From positions 27,959,348-28,023,347 of the forward strand of contig JAAONU010000010.1 in the NCBI GenBank assembly GCA_012932295.1: DNA of 64,000 nt. Reading direction: 5' to 3'. This stretch comes from Cyclina sinensis. Lineage: Eukaryota; Mollusca; Bivalvia; Venerida; Veneridae. The position numbers were made by a program, and so were the translations under genes. Under the pieces are notes generated by a model that worked only from the letters and a program-made list of their open reading frames with translations, ran no database searches and was not told the origin of the DNA. Of the stretch, positions 35,205-47,854 are shown piece by piece. Numbering within the stretch: the stretch's first letter is position 1; each line of letters opens with the position of its first letter.

Positions 35205-35666
35205 TGATCAATCAGTCAACCAATCAGTCAATCAAACATTCAATCAATCAATCAAACAGTCAAACAATCAATTTAATGTTTACAATTTAACTGTAATCAA
35301 TCAATCAATCAATCAATCAAAGGTTTTCATTTAAACTGCAAACAAATGTTTCAAATTATGATATTTTAATGACTGCAGAAGCAACTTTTCTTTTTACGTC
35401 CTATCCTTTTGATACAGAGTCGCACACATATTGCACATACATTTTTTTGTTAGTTCATTTGTAAACAGATCTATGCACATGTTTCTCATGCGGGGTTATA
35501 TAATATTGTGCGCATTTACTATTATTTTTTTTATTTTATAAAACAATATAAATCATCGTCTGAAAAAATCACTTTTGATAAGTGGCCCTTTTGTCATCCA
35601 TACCACTATTTATATAGTCATGCAATAAAGATAAATGGTGGCCTGAGATATTTATTAACATTCTAA
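35205..35666. repeat. Upstream duplicon block, copy 2
   Basis: Matches 60-1027 of copy 1, starting with the AATC microsatellite, but lacks the 510-bp element; GCGGGGTTAT at 35490-35499 is the uninterrupted site. It ends at the mariner left terminus. Confidence 0.85.
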
Positions 35667-36986
35667 CGAGGAGTGTTCAAATATGAATGCATTTAAGCAT
35701 GTAAAATTTGATTCTTCATATGTTTCACAGATTTTTTTATGTTGTTCCCTCAAAGTATTCATATCCAACAGATATACAAAGTTTCAGTCTCCGGATCCAA
35801 TCTTTAACGGTATTTCCATAGTCTGTTTTGGTATACAATGAATATACTGGAATATTACAGAACCGAGGGGTTAGCGCTGAACAAATTTTCGATCTGAAAG
35901 GTATTTGTAGCTTTGGAAACATAAAGAAGTCCCAATGAGCAAGGTCAGGTGAATATGGAGGACGGGGAGCACAACGATTTTTTTTCTGATTCAGAAAGTC
36001 TTGCACTATAGACGCCTTGTGCGATGACGCGTTGTCAAAATGGCCAAACCTGTTGCGGGTCTTCGTTTTCAAATGTATTTGTTTAGTTTCCGAAGAACTT
36101 TTGTCATGTTAAATTTACCATTAACAGATTTGCCTTTAGGAATAGCAACCTGAGTGGCGGGACCCTGGGTTGTAAAGAAAATGGCATACATAACCTTCTT
36201 TATACTGATGGTACTTTTTGCAATGCATGGTCTTTTGCCAGGCTTTGTAGCCCAAATCTTGTTTTGGTGTTTTCGTTTTGGCTCATAAAAATGAACCCAT
36301 ATTTCGTCACCAGTGACAACATTTGCAGAAGGCCGTGCATTATAAGTTAGATGTTGTTTAAGCAACAACATAGCCCATTGCACGCGAGCCTTTCTCTGCT
36401 CATCTGTCGGTAAATGGGGTATCCATCAATCACAGATGTTTCTTATCTTCCAATCACGTTTGAGAATGGTATGAGCTGCTCTTACTCACTAGCTATTTGC
36501 CTGGTGGTGTATCTTGCATCGGTATTAACCTTTTTTCACTTCAGCAACCATCTTGACAGATTTTGCTGTTTTAGGCCGACGGGCTTGGGGTGCATCTTCA
36601 GTCGAAATTAACCCACATTTGAATTTATTAAACCAACCAATAAATGATGAAAAAGACATTTCATTTTGTCCATATACAGAACAGATTTCATCAAAAATGT
36701 CTTTACACCCTTTGCCAAGGAGACAACGATTCTTAATAAAAGACAGTATTTCATTGGCATACTCTGATCTCCTACCAACCATTTTTGTATTAGAGTATAC
36801 GAATAGACAATGTATAGCCAGCTATTAACACAGCTAAAGGGAACGAATTTTAATGAATGTGGTATCAATGTAAAGCTAAAATGTATATCTACCCGATAAC
36901 CTTTTTTGTGTTTTGTTGTTGTTGTTTTTTTCCCCAAAACTGAACAATATAACGTTCTAGATGCATTCATATTTGAACACTCCTCG
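35667..36986 (-). mobile_element. mariner transposon copy 2, both ends present
   Basis: 1,320 bp bounded by perfect inverted repeats, CGAGGAGTGTTCAAATATGA on the left and its complement ending GAACACTCCTCG on the right, with TA at the right flank. The minus-strand transposase begins at ATG 36782 (MVGRRSEYANEILSFIK, N-terminal HTH region). VTGDEIWVHFYEPK at 36069-36383 holds the first catalytic Asp. DNASSHKA and PPYSPDLAHWDFF at 35737-36072 hold the second and third Asp regions in another frame. Internal stops and a frame change make it inactive as an autonomous element. The same insertion, truncated, is at 1028. Confidence 0.93.
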
Positions 36987-36988
36987 TA

Positions 36989-37768
36989 TTAGCAAATGTT
37001 TTGCAACTGACTGTACAAAGGCGGAAACCCCTCGGGTTCTTGTTTTTGTAAATTGTCTGTAATGTATTTTTTATTGAACAATATAATTTTATGAATTAAT
37101 GCATTTTTACCTCTACTTTTAACTGTGTGCGGAGGCTGTGTTTTCTGACAATGATTTTTTCCTGATGTGCGTTTTTCACTATTTATTATAACAGGATACA
37201 CTGGGTTCATTTTAGGAGCGCACTTATTCTTCTTATTCATTTAATATGTTACCTCCGTTGTGGTGAACAATTCTCTCTGAGTGTTATCTTGAATACACAT
37301 TTTTTTATATATTTGTTTACTTTAAGTAGTTGAATAAATTAAGCAGTATCGGCGTAGGCCGGGGGTCGGGGAAGAAAAAATATTCGCACCGTGGGCTCTT
37401 CTGGAAATAAGTTGTTCCATCCACACCATGTGGGGACTTCGTTGACTTTCCACGTTAAATAAAGAACCTTTACTTTTACCTTTCTAAACAAGTTATACCG
37501 GTTTGTCGTTTTATTAAGAGTATTTCAATATAACTTCCTGTCCTTTCCTTACATGCATTTTATTCCATTTCCTGTCTTCAAGTTTACCTATATTGTGATT
37601 AAGATTTATTAAAAAAATGATATTACACGGGCATGTGAATTATTATATGATACTTTGATTAACAGATTCTTATGAATTTTTATCTATATGACAATTTTTA
37701 TAAAAAACAATGGCTCCTTTTTCGAAGGTTTTTATTCGATTATTCCCCAAACCGTTTTCATGTATAAC
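36989..37768. other. Copy-2-specific segment
   Basis: No match to copy 1 was seen. A GC-richer stretch at 37345-37480 (GGCGTAGGCCGGGGGTCGGG; ATAAAGAACCTTTACTTTTACC tail) looks like the 3' end of a retroelement, but I cannot name it. Confidence 0.4.
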
Positions 37769-39665
37769 TATGTTTGCGTCTCAAATTTCATAAACAGCTC
37801 TAGAAGATTTGAAGTTAATAATTTCATGCAAAATTTCAAAACGCTCTAGCAGCCATGTGTAACATTCTTCATAAATCACCTCTTTAAAATGAGCTACGGA
37901 AAAGTCTTGGGATAAAATGGTCGGTCAGTCGGTATATTAGATCAAACGGTTCCGATCAGTCAATTGAGAACGCAGCAGCCTAGATCCTTATACTTACTAA
38001 GTAGGTTGAGAATATCAAGTAAATACCCTCAATGGGCCTCAAAGAGGGGTTTCGGATCAATGATCTGAGAATAACTAAAATCCTTCAGCTTAATGGGTAC
38101 GTAAACACTTTTCATTTTAGTCACAATGTCAAAGGTTTATTACAACCAGTAGTAGTTTAATAAAGGTTTCATAGATATTACTCCAGACACATTCAATTTG
38201 AAACTTGAAACGATGGGAAGGAATGATAATAATTATATATTATTTTATTTATTTATTATTTTATCCGACTGGGTCAAATATATAGCTCACAGATTCATAA
38301 ACTTTAGAATTAGTTTCCAATCAATTACTCATGAGCAACTTATTTTGGGACCCTAATAGTTTACGGAATGAATTAACACAGTGAGTAGATAAACATGTTT
38401 GTGTAAACTTGGTCATAAGGAAGTCAGAGATGAAGTTGGAATTTAAAAAGGGAATCTAGAAGATAATAAATGTTGACTGAGTTGTTACTTCGATATAAAA
38501 ATTCATTATAAAAACAGCTTCAAGTCACAGTCAAGAAACATTTCCGAAGGTCATATTTGGCAGACTATGAAGTTCGAAGGCGCCTATTTCTATAAAGGTA
38601 TGCGTTCTCAATTTATGTGAAGGAACGAATAGAAGAAAATGAAAGAGACTTTCATTTTAAAGTTAGTATTTCTTTCTGTCTAAAGGGAGAAAACTATAAC
38701 ATTTGCTGATATTTTACAACAAGAGTATTTATTCTGTATAAATTCGATTTTTACACGTGCATTATTTTGTTACCTATTAGGACTTTAAAAAAAGTAGGGT
38801 TTATCTCTATTACATGACATTTAAACATGAATGAATGTCGATTTGTTTAACTTGAAAGTTAATTGCCTTCCTTGTTTGAAAATAAAACTGTCACTGCATG
38901 TTCCAAACGTTCGTCCGTCCGTTTTTTGTTAATTCTTTCATTCATTCTTTCCTCATTTATTTTTCTTTCTTTCGTTTTGTTTGGTTGTTTGTCGGCTCAC
39001 TTTCCGATTAATGTATATAATGTTAATAGTCGTGTTTTAAGGAACAAATTTTGGGGGACTTTTAGAAAAGAAAACAATGAAAAAAGAAATAAATTATAAA
39101 GCTTTAATCAGATCTTAAATTGACATATGCTCGTTGCTTTCTCTGTCGGCTCAAAGAATGTTAACGGTAAGCTATGTTAACCTCCGCATTATCTCCCATA
39201 TTCCGGTCAATTTGTTGCCTTCTACGAGTACAGTGTAACTTTTAATCTCATAATCAGTTCATTCCTCTGTAGATTACTTCTCTAACTAATACTTATTAGA
39301 TTATGATTTCCATTTTAAACTACATGCTTAAAAACAACAAATTCTCTTAACATTTATCATCTATATACAACTTCTGTTACGGTAAATTATTTGCAAATTT
39401 CGTGCAGATCAAACGGTAGAGTAAGTTCATCTCAGTGACACAACAATATCCTACAACATGCATATCACTTTAGGCAAGGGGAGATAACATTTACATGTGC
39501 ATACAACTACAAACAAACTGATAGAAATAGATTAAGATACGAAATGTGTTTATTTTAGTGACCTGCACATCTATATAAATTCAATGACAATTTTATTATT
39601 GGAAATCAAACAATAGCACACGTCTCAATGGGCCTAGAAACTATACACAATGTTTAAATATTAAC
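37769..39665. repeat. Segmental duplication block B, copy 2
   Basis: Collinear with 10036-12180. Examples are CTAGCAGCCATGTGTAACATTCTTC-type start (37849; shorter in copy 1 order), ATCAGTCAATTGAGAACGCAGCAG region near 37960, and the shared GGGGGACTTTTAGAAAAGAAA at 39053 (11560 in copy 1). Divergence is substantial, with many indels. Confidence 0.85.
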
Positions 39666-40240
39666 ATTACAATTACATATGGAGGGAATACCATGCTAGT
39701 GCCTGATATTATAAATTTTATGAGGCCAGGCTTAGGAAAAAAATGAAGGCGAGGCTCTGCCGATATTTTATAATATTATACACTTGCTTGGTATTTTATT
39801 TATCATGTTTTCAATTTTTATTTGCGTTTCATTTTTTAAATTTTGAATACATTAAAAAAACCTCTCTAGAGCATTTCGAGTTCATGTTGCGCGCAAAAAT
39901 TTGCAAATTTACAGCCAAGGGTAAAAATCAAAAAGAAATAGTCCTGAAAATATTTTTAGTCAACAGTAAGAGAGAATTAAATATTAAAAAAAAAAACAAA
40001 AAAAAAACAAACAAAAAAACTGTTCGATTCAAAATTTATGAGATGAGTATTTTCAAACTGTAAAAAGTATTCATTTTCCGTTCTTTTAATTTTATTTCGC
40101 ATTTCATGGACCTTTGGTTTCACAATTTTGCCATATTGAATTTACCGATGCAAGGAATCAAACGTTGAACATGGTTTCAACTTAATCGATCTTTTTAGCT
40201 AATGTCTTGCTTGTAAAATAATCTAAATGATCAACTCGAT
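39666..40240. other. Spacer, no gene supported
   Basis: A 106-codon frame at 39743-40063 is Lys/Phe-rich and A-rich in its second half; it looks like chance in AT-rich DNA. Confidence 0.4.
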
Positions 40241-41065
40241 CTTAAAGCATAATCTCTAGCCTGGTTTGTGATGAAAATAAGTGCCAATGGTTGTGTAAAC
40301 AATGTGAAGATTGTAGTGACAGAACTTTGAGAACAAATGGAACATCACTAGCTAAGAGCTTCTAGAAATCTTATATAGGGACTTGAATTCATTGATCAAG
40401 CATATGCTTAATTATTATAACCAGTAAAGATACTTTCAATTGCGAAGTAAAAGCAAAATGTGTACGTTGTTTAGAAAATGATGTTTGCTAGAATCCAAAA
40501 GAATGCCTTTTTTGCATCATAAAAAAACAACGAAAAAACAATCATTCATTATATACTTATTTTATTTTTTTCTGGAGAGAGAAACAGCGCAACATTCTGC
40601 TGTGTATCTGAGTCAGTGACTCATACATCTGATGGAATCTGACGACAGGCGAGAAGCGAGAGTCTGCCAGGGAAGGATCCGATAAAGATATTGTCTCAGC
40701 TGGCTATTTTGTAGACGGGATAACACAAGTACAGTCAAATGTTATACTAGTTACAGAAACAGATTTCTGAGTAGAGCAGCAAATATTAGATTCGTTAAAA
40801 GATTTAATACAGTACTCCAGGCTATGGTTAAGCACATGTCAAGTGATGTGTACAGGGCCTCAATAATTGTTTTTAACTATAAATTGATTTAAACCCCAGA
40901 TGATAAATCTCATAATGCGCGTGGAAGAGATTCCCTAAGACGTTTATAATCAAATTAAAAAAGTGAACATATGCATATGTCAGAAAACACAGCTTCCCTA
41001 CACAGCCAAAAAGTAGAAAAAACTAAGAGTATAGACCTTTAAAGTGATTACTTTAAAAAAAGAGA
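40241..41065 (+). pseudogene. Cys-rich zinc-finger-like gene remnant, copy 2
   Basis: Matches 61090-61960 over most of its length. One frame gives VCDENKCQWLCKQCEDC (six Cys), a second piece KCVRCLENDVC-stop-NPKECLFC, and farther on SESVTHTSDG and KILSQL pieces in mixed frames. The Cys spacing suggests a zinc-binding domain, but no family can be named. Stops and frame changes show it is dead. It is one part of a coding remnant carried with each fucosyltransferase duplication. Confidence 0.5.
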
Positions 41066-42425
41066 CACCACAAACAAATAACGAAAATGAGAACTAATGG
41101 TGTTACCACTTTGAAACAGCCAGTTGAAAAACTTTTGTCACTGGAGGTTTTTACCAGGTTCTATGGTGCACCGACCGTTCAATACAAAAATAAATGATGA
41201 GAAATACCCCACAAGGTGTTGTAAAAACAGTTGAGGAAAAACAGTTGTCAGTTATCACATACTGAAATGCTTTCCTTGTCAAGCGTAACTATCATAACTA
41301 TGTTTTGCTACGAATACGTTGGTGCATACAAATTAACATTTCAATATTAGACAAGAAAAAAATCGCTATTCCTAACATCTATTATTTATTTTTATGTTGA
41401 CAATCAAATTTGCACGACATTAAATGTCAACGCAGAGCAATTTAAAAAAACAAACTAGTTGTCATTGCAAAAATGTTACGTCTAATGTCATGTCGTGCCT
41501 AATAGGTTTCATATCCCAAAGTACATATTCGTCTTATAGTTATTTGGCAAAGAGAACAAATCTTATTAGAAACATATGTCCTATGAGAATTGCTCCGCTT
41601 AAAATAGCTTTTAATTTTTCGTTAGTTTCCTTTGAAGCTGTGCTGAAGGAAATGTTAAGAGAATAAGGTGTCAGTAGCCTCAAATACCTTTGTAATAAGA
41701 ACAGACCAGTACATGTTGATATTTTGTTATTATAAAATGTGGTATGAGTTTTTCCGCATCGGTCATAGTATTTCGTCTAAACAAAAGAAACTGAGTAAAA
41801 TCTGAAACCTCAAATAAGAGAAGTTTTAGGATTTTCATAAAATTCTACAGTTCTGTGATGGTTATATAGGACCTAGGTGCTTAATTCTATCACTAGTGCA
41901 AAGATTTTACAGGAACAAATTTTAGTATTGCTTTTAGATAATTCATTTTTTTTTTATTTTCCAAATATTTTTCTGACACGTTTCGTGTGAAAAAAGATTA
42001 GTAATATATATGTGTTTGTAAGGTAATACGTACTTATATTACTGCCTTAAAAACATGCAAATATATTCGGCATATATTTGACATTTCTGAACAAATCAAC
42101 GTTTTAACAATTTATCACAAATAGTTTATATGATGTTTTAGAATTCAGTGAAGGTGAAGAATATAACCTTTTTTCAGTTTATACCGAATGTTCTCAGCTT
42201 TAATATCAAATACCTCACAGAAAATTACCGTCTTTGTTTCTTGTCTGTGATTCTAAGCGAAGTACATGTATAATAAATAGACAGTTGGTCAAACAAAAAA
42301 AAGGGAAAAAAAAGAAAAAATCATACTAACATCGGCATGGGGTTAGAAACGTTAAAAAAATGAAGGTAAGATTCAAACTTTTATTATGTTTCATTGCTTA
42401 ATGTTTGATTGTATTAATTTTATTT
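41066..42425. other. Spacer, no gene seen
   Basis: Short frames without recognisable products; A-rich runs at 42290-42330. Confidence 0.45.
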
Positions 42426-42430
42426 TTCAG

Positions 42431-43830
42431 ATATTCCGAGCGACCAGACCTTATCAATTTACAAAACGGTCAATTTAATGTCAGATGCCGATTAAAATTT
42501 ATAATATACTTTCATTTGAATTGCATTCATGCCAGTTACCTGACAAAAACCTTAATGCTGCTTATTTCGATCATTTACGAGAAAATGGGATACACTGTCA
42601 TACTTGTAAAGAGGAAAGGAACCACTAAATTATTGAATTGGCATCATTATAGACTTGCATTGCAAATTCTACTGCAAAAACCACTGCATGAAGCCAAGGA
42701 TAAGAATAACAATGAAATATCTAATGCAGATAAAGAAAATGAAAACAAATTCTCAAGTACTACATACTTAATTCGCTACTATTTAAAGATGAGACAAGAT
42801 ATTCTGAGTGCTAAACATTATAGTGTTTCCGAGGATCTGTTAAGCCAGGAATCTGATTTTAGTGATAATAGAGAGCTTGAAAAGGAAGATGAAATAAGTA
42901 AACAAATATATATCTGATGAAAATGACGATGATACACATGAAAGTGATTTTTATTATTTCGATGACGATATAAACGATCCAGATTAGGAAAAGTTTGAAT
43001 AAAGATGGGTAAGCTAACACTGAAGGTAGCATCTGATTAAATTGACAGTAGTTCATATGTTGCATGTGAAGAGGGATGGAAAACAAAATGCACAGTAACA
43101 AAAAGAAGAAAAGTTACTCAACTAACCGATGTCTTTTTATATCAAGAAGGAACGAAAGAATAAAATATCAAGAACAAATTAAGTATGGGAGGGAATCTGA
43201 ACATACAAAAGCTCTGATTGATCAAGATCATAGACAAGTAATTGAACCTGATTATACAGCAGATACAGACCGATAAGAAATACTCAATGCAGTTGAACAT
43301 TTTTCCGAAGGCCAAATGCAAGTTCAGTTGTGTGAGCTAATGAGAACACGTGACATTCAAGTAAAATAGTTGTCGTAGGACGCAGATGTAAATCTCAAAA
43401 CTTCAGTGAATGTTGAACATGGAGAAGACGTTTTGTCTGAGGAAACTTTAACATCTAGATCCAAAAGATTGAAAAGGGGAGAAAGTGATTCATCAAAACG
43501 GGAGAAAAATGTCTATAGAATTAAAAGCATGAAAGGAAACAGTTACAAAGGAATAGCTAAAAGCAATGACGGAAAATTCAAGCATATCACGGACAGAAAT
43601 GAAAGAAGGGCGAGAAAGCTTACACAGAAAGATGTGTAATACAAAAAGTTACAGGAAAAGAAATTAAATATTCGTTACGTTTTGGAGCATGAACTGGGAC
43701 AAAAAAGAATCTATTCCAAGGAGTTTAAACAGATACTACAGCCACAAAACTTAAATTCTTAAGTAAGTAGAAGACATCGCACACTCCCGTATACGTTGAA
43801 ATCTGATGGGCAACAGTTTGTGCATACTGA
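42431..43830 (+). pseudogene. Transposon-protein-like remnant, copy 2
   Basis: An acceptor-like TTTATTTTTCAG ends at 42430. The following frames give LPDKNLNAAYFDHLRENGIH with CHTC, then LLNWHHYRLALQILLQKPL and an acidic stretch (ESDFSDNRELEKEDE; DENDDDTHES). A Lys/Arg-rich stretch (SKRLKRGESDSSKREK) and NSYKGIAKSNDGKFKH follow, then in a shifted frame RKMCN and FWSMNWDKK. The layout (HCxxC, acidic, basic, GxxY, Cys, FW...W) resembles the N-terminal part of some invertebrate DDE-transposon proteins; this is a tentative family call. Several stops and frameshifts. The 3' part repeats at 12570-12905. Confidence 0.45.
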
Positions 43831-43876
43831 ATATGGTACGAAAATCAAGAGCATTAAGTTTTCAAAAGTGATCGTA

Positions 43877-44995
43877 TTATGAAAGCCCAATCCAGTGTAA
43901 AGGATAATAATCCTGCCTGTTTACTCTTGTACTTAAACTACTTCCTGGTACTGGATACCCATTGAAATATCTAGTCGTGCCTCCCGACAGCCACGCTCCC
44001 CACCAGCCAAACGTCCCGGATGTTACAATCACGTGGTCACATAGCATCAAAAGACCCATATCATCACCTGGGTCAATAAAAGGACTCAGAATAATGTTTT
44101 TTACGTTCTCCCTACACCAAGCCTTATCATCACTTACAACGATGGACGAAACATTAACATATCTCTTTTCATAGAAAGCCCTAGCATTTTTTATAAATGA
44201 TATATTTGCAGTGATAAAACCTTCCCGTCTATAACGTGTTTCTGTGAAGTCACCTCGACGAACATGAATGCACACGAGTTGATATCCAGGTCTTCGAATG
44301 CTTTCCAAGAACTTTCTTGCTCTTTTTACATGTACGGTCTCATATCTAAATATGTCGCGAACCGTATGATCTACTTCTTCAAAGTATTTCCATGACTGTA
44401 GGTGTCCATGTAGGCTTACATTATTACCTGAATTAAACTCCTTGGAACAATTGTAATAAACAGCAGATCTTTTGCATTCACACGTAATGACGTCTTTAAT
44501 TTTTCTGAAATGTCTGTGCGCTACTATGTTAGGAAGTTTGAAATATTTAACCAGCGGAATATTATCTGGTATTATTGGTATAGCGTCATATTTATAAGCC
44601 ATTCCAATGAGAGAAGCAACTTGAAACATCTGGTTACCTGTCCTACCTTTTATCTCTTTCAACATAACAAAACGCTTACAGAGCACATGCCTTTGGGACA
44701 CTGCATCTTTCATCCAACTTTGTGGTGCGTAATTCCTGAATTGTAGTGGAAAGTTCTTCGCAGCGCTGTATGCAAATTCAGTCAAATTAAGTTTGTTTCG
44801 TGATAGGAAAAAACATCGTTTACTTCTCCTCTCTGTTTCTATGTAAATACCACTTGATTGTCTGAAATGTAGATGCTGAAGCTTAAAGTGAGTGATGGAG
44901 TATAACGCTAGGCCCACAATCTGTATGACAAAGATCATCGCTATTAACTTTATTAACATTTGATTCTTTCCTTCATTTAGGCAAACGTTGATCAT
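43877..44995 (-). CDS. Alpha-1,2-fucosyltransferase, GT11 family (copy 2)
   Basis: Same predicted Golgi reaction as copy 1. I start it at ATG 44995 (MINVCLNEGK...), which gives 372 residues, exactly the length of copy 1, and aligns with its start. The open frame continues 28 codons upstream but only from a TTG, with no ATG. The membrane anchor is at about 15-33 (KLIAMIFVIQIVGLALYSI). Motifs GRTGNQMFQ (117-125), HVRRGD (244-249) and TSGTFGWWGAWLSGG (325-339) are in identical positions. Cys294 in KAWCREN is kept. Intact and probably functional. Its 3' flank is short because the pseudogene remnant is joined close to the stop codon. Confidence 0.93.
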   Translation of the reverse strand: MINVCLNEGKNQMLIKLIAMIFVIQIVGLALYSITHFKLQHLHFRQSSGIYIETERRSKRCFFLSRNKLNLTEFAYSAAKNFPLQFRNYAPQSWMKDAVSQRHVLCKRFVMLKEIKGRTGNQMFQVASLIGMAYKYDAIPIIPDNIPLVKYFKLPNIVAHRHFRKIKDVITCECKRSAVYYNCSKEFNSGNNVSLHGHLQSWKYFEEVDHTVRDIFRYETVHVKRARKFLESIRRPGYQLVCIHVRRGDFTETRYRREGFITANISFIKNARAFYEKRYVNVSSIVVSDDKAWCRENVKNIILSPFIDPGDDMGLLMLCDHVIVTSGTFGWWGAWLSGGTTRYFNGYPVPGSSLSTRVNRQDYYPLHWIGLS

Positions 44996-44999
44996 TTTC

Positions 45000-45460
45000 A
45001 GTACTTTTTGTTTGTTTATCGTTTTTTTTCCTAATAATAGTTCACACTGATAACTTCTTTTTTGTTGTCGTCCTAACAATGCATTTGCGTATAAGGGTAA
45101 TCGTAATTTTATTTTCAGTTCATAACAAAAACAAACGTCATTGAAAATCCTCCGTTTCCATCTACTTACGGTCTCATCTGCTTATTGTCCCTAACAAACT
45201 TTATTGAAAAATCAGTTTACCTTTTGTGTCATTTCATTATATTTTTATAACAAGTTACAATGTCTGCATGTTACTCCTCCTTTAATCATCAAATAAACAA
45301 TATGTTAAAAATCATTATATTCTGAACGCTTTGCTAATGTTTTTTCAAAATAATAAAAAAAATGATTCACAAGTTAATTTATTGTGTTTTCTTTATCGTT
45401 TGTCTGATTCAATATTTTTCTTTTCATTTCCTTTTAATGTAAATGATATTGAATGACATA
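45000..45460. other. Upstream region of fucosyltransferase copy 2
   Basis: Presumed promoter region; no TATA box stands out and no further gene is seen. Confidence 0.35.
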
Positions 45461-45466
45461 AATAAA

Positions 45467-45760
45467 AGATTCGTCCCTCGATAAGACCTTTCATTTAAAT
45501 ATTTTCATCCCTCGATACTTACTTTCATATAGATATTTTCATCCCTCGATATGTACTTTCACTTATATATTTTAATCACACGATGTGTCCTTTCACTTAA
45601 ATATGTTCACCCCTCGATATGCCCTTTCACTTAAATATTTTCATCCCTCGATATGTCCTTTCATTTAGATATTTTTATCCCTCGGTATGTCCTTTCATTT
45701 AATTGTTTTGATCCCGCGATATGTCCTTTAACTTAAATATTTCATCCCGCTGCCTTTATA
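45467..45760 (+). repeat. ~34-bp minisatellite, about 8 units
   Basis: Units follow the pattern ATCCCTCGATATGTCC then TTTCACTTAAATATTTTC, with point differences (CCTCGGTATG, CCCGCGATATG, CACACGATGTG). No coding role. It lies about 470 bp upstream of fucosyltransferase copy 2. Confidence 0.9.
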
Positions 45761-45764
45761 TCCT

Positions 45765-47730
45765 GCTGATACATATAATTTTCTTTTTCAATTTATCCAA
45801 ATGTCGTTTCGATATTTTTTTACAGATATAGATATAGACAATTGTTCTAGATTTTTTATTTTTACTTTTGAAAAGGCATGTAATATAACTGATTGATTTT
45901 GGTTTCTTTCTGTAAGTAAGAAGTCTATCTCACTGAAAAATGGTAAAGTGATATTTTCACAACGACCGAGAGCAATCATTGTTTGCGTAAATACAAGCTG
46001 AATCTTAATTGCCTTATCTTAATTTTTAAAGAAGAAACTCGATAATCATCATCGATATATGATATGCATGTAGTTAAATATACTTTTTGCCAATCAACAC
46101 ATTTTATTATTTTGTTTATCATATTACATTAACAGTACCTAGAAAGTAACAATGAAGATGTTTACTTTTTACATCTATAATAGTTTTGATATTGTGACGC
46201 AAAAGAGAGTATTTGATCTACCTATCAAGTAAAAGCAGTCTCTGAAGTCGTGTTTTACCAGTCTAGACATTTTAGACTTAACTAATAGACTGTAACGAAT
46301 ATCGATATTTCAGGGTTATAAATAACCAGACGTGATACATCGAAGAAGCCTTAAGGTTGTAAACATAGGTCACCTCAGTTTACAAATGAGACTGTTCATA
46401 CTTCCAATATATTTATATGAATCAACATTTACTCAGTAGGTGAGCTTCCAATTTTATATTTACACGTGATCAAAAAGTTTAAACTAGCAAGTCTGTTATA
46501 AGCCTTCGCGAGTGAGGTCAAGGTCACCTCGTCTGCTTGATTTCGTGCTTAATCCTGGACTTCATGGCTTATATATAGGGTGTAACTAACGATCATTATA
46601 GCTTGTCTATATTGCTAAAAATGATTTAGAGAATAAGTGTATTGCGCATTAGGGCGTTATGTGAAAAATTTCACACGAAACAGCTACATATTTTAGGTTC
46701 CAAAATAAGGTTCATATGTTCAGAATTGCTGCTATACCACGTTTTAATCTTTGGGCTTTATAATCACTGACATTTTTTATTAAAGACTTTTGCTTCTTAA
46801 ACTGTCCATTAAAACTACACACTAACAGATGGTTTTCATTAACAGTAATGCAAGTCAAAGATAAAAAATATATATCCGAGAACTTCTTAATCGTAATAAC
46901 ACACCATTTCCCATCTACAAATTCTTCATCCTCATTTTTTTTCATTTATTTAAAATCAATCTACATGCGAAATTATATAAGAAATATGAATTCACATTTT
47001 GACATCAATGATCTAATCTTATATTGCAGTGACAATTTAAGTAAGATATCACAGAGGTCTACCACTCAGTTATTGAAAACTGAATAACAAAAGTCAAAGG
47101 TACTCACCCTTTTCATGTACAAACCATATTGAGTGGTTTTATAGTATCTAGTAAAAAACGGGGGACATGGAAAAGAAAAGAAAATAACTAAAATTAATTG
47201 AAACCAAATGGGAAGAAAGTAATCTATTAGATCTTTATTGTATTTATTGTATTGCTAGTATTTGTCTTTATCCTTCCTATCATACAATTGCAAGGCTGAT
47301 AGAAAAAAAGAATGCAAATTTCTATTTTGTGACATAAACTGAGTTCACATTACTGAAGTGTTCTTTTTTGTTGCACTTCCAAGAAAGCTTAAGTACTCAA
47401 ACAAGGTGTTTCGAATTATAAAGAGTTGGTCAAATTTGACGCACTGTACCATGACAAAATAAAGCAAACTAGTAAAAAAGCACTTAGATTATTTATAGTC
47501 GGCCATCTAAAATTACTTAAAGACTAACCTTTTTGTCATGTATATCACAATCTAGGAAGTTGCATATAAAACGGACAAGAATACGTCTGAGAAGAGAATA
47601 TATGAACATCTTTCTAAATTGTAAAATGCTCCTGGTTTTATTACAGGACCAAGACCTTATTTTAACAAGGCTATTGTATTATATGGTACCTAGCTATACC
47701 TAGCTATCTATTTTAAATAATGTAGACACC
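45765..47730. other. AT-rich spacer, no gene seen
   Basis: Only short frames; nothing recognisable. Confidence 0.5.
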
Positions 47731-47734
47731 GACC

Positions 47735-47850
47735 AAGGTGCTAGCCGGTTATCTCAGGCGATACAGAGATGGAAATATTTCATTATCTGTCCATCGATAT
47801 CGAACTGCAGAGGTGTCCGACGTAGGTTCGATTCCCACCGCCGGAATTTC
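47735..47850 (+). repeat. tRNA-like SINE
   Basis: GGTGCTAGCCGGTTATCTCAG resembles a tRNA 5' half and GTAGGTTCGATTCCCACC (47822) is a perfect B-box. The spacing is stretched by an insert of about 40 bp, so it is a SINE or pseudo-tRNA rather than a working tRNA gene. Confidence 0.45.
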
Positions 47851-47854
47851 AAAA

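Noticed and set aside
43962..44746. Plus-strand open frames across fucosyltransferase copy 2 (and 14496-14708, 14734-14943 at copy 1)
   Set aside because: They are shadows of the conserved minus-strand coding sequence and have no product of their own.
44995..45079. 28 extra N-terminal codons for fucosyltransferase copy 2
   Set aside because: The upstream frame begins with TTG, not ATG. ATG 44995 aligns with the copy-1 start and gives the same 372-residue length.
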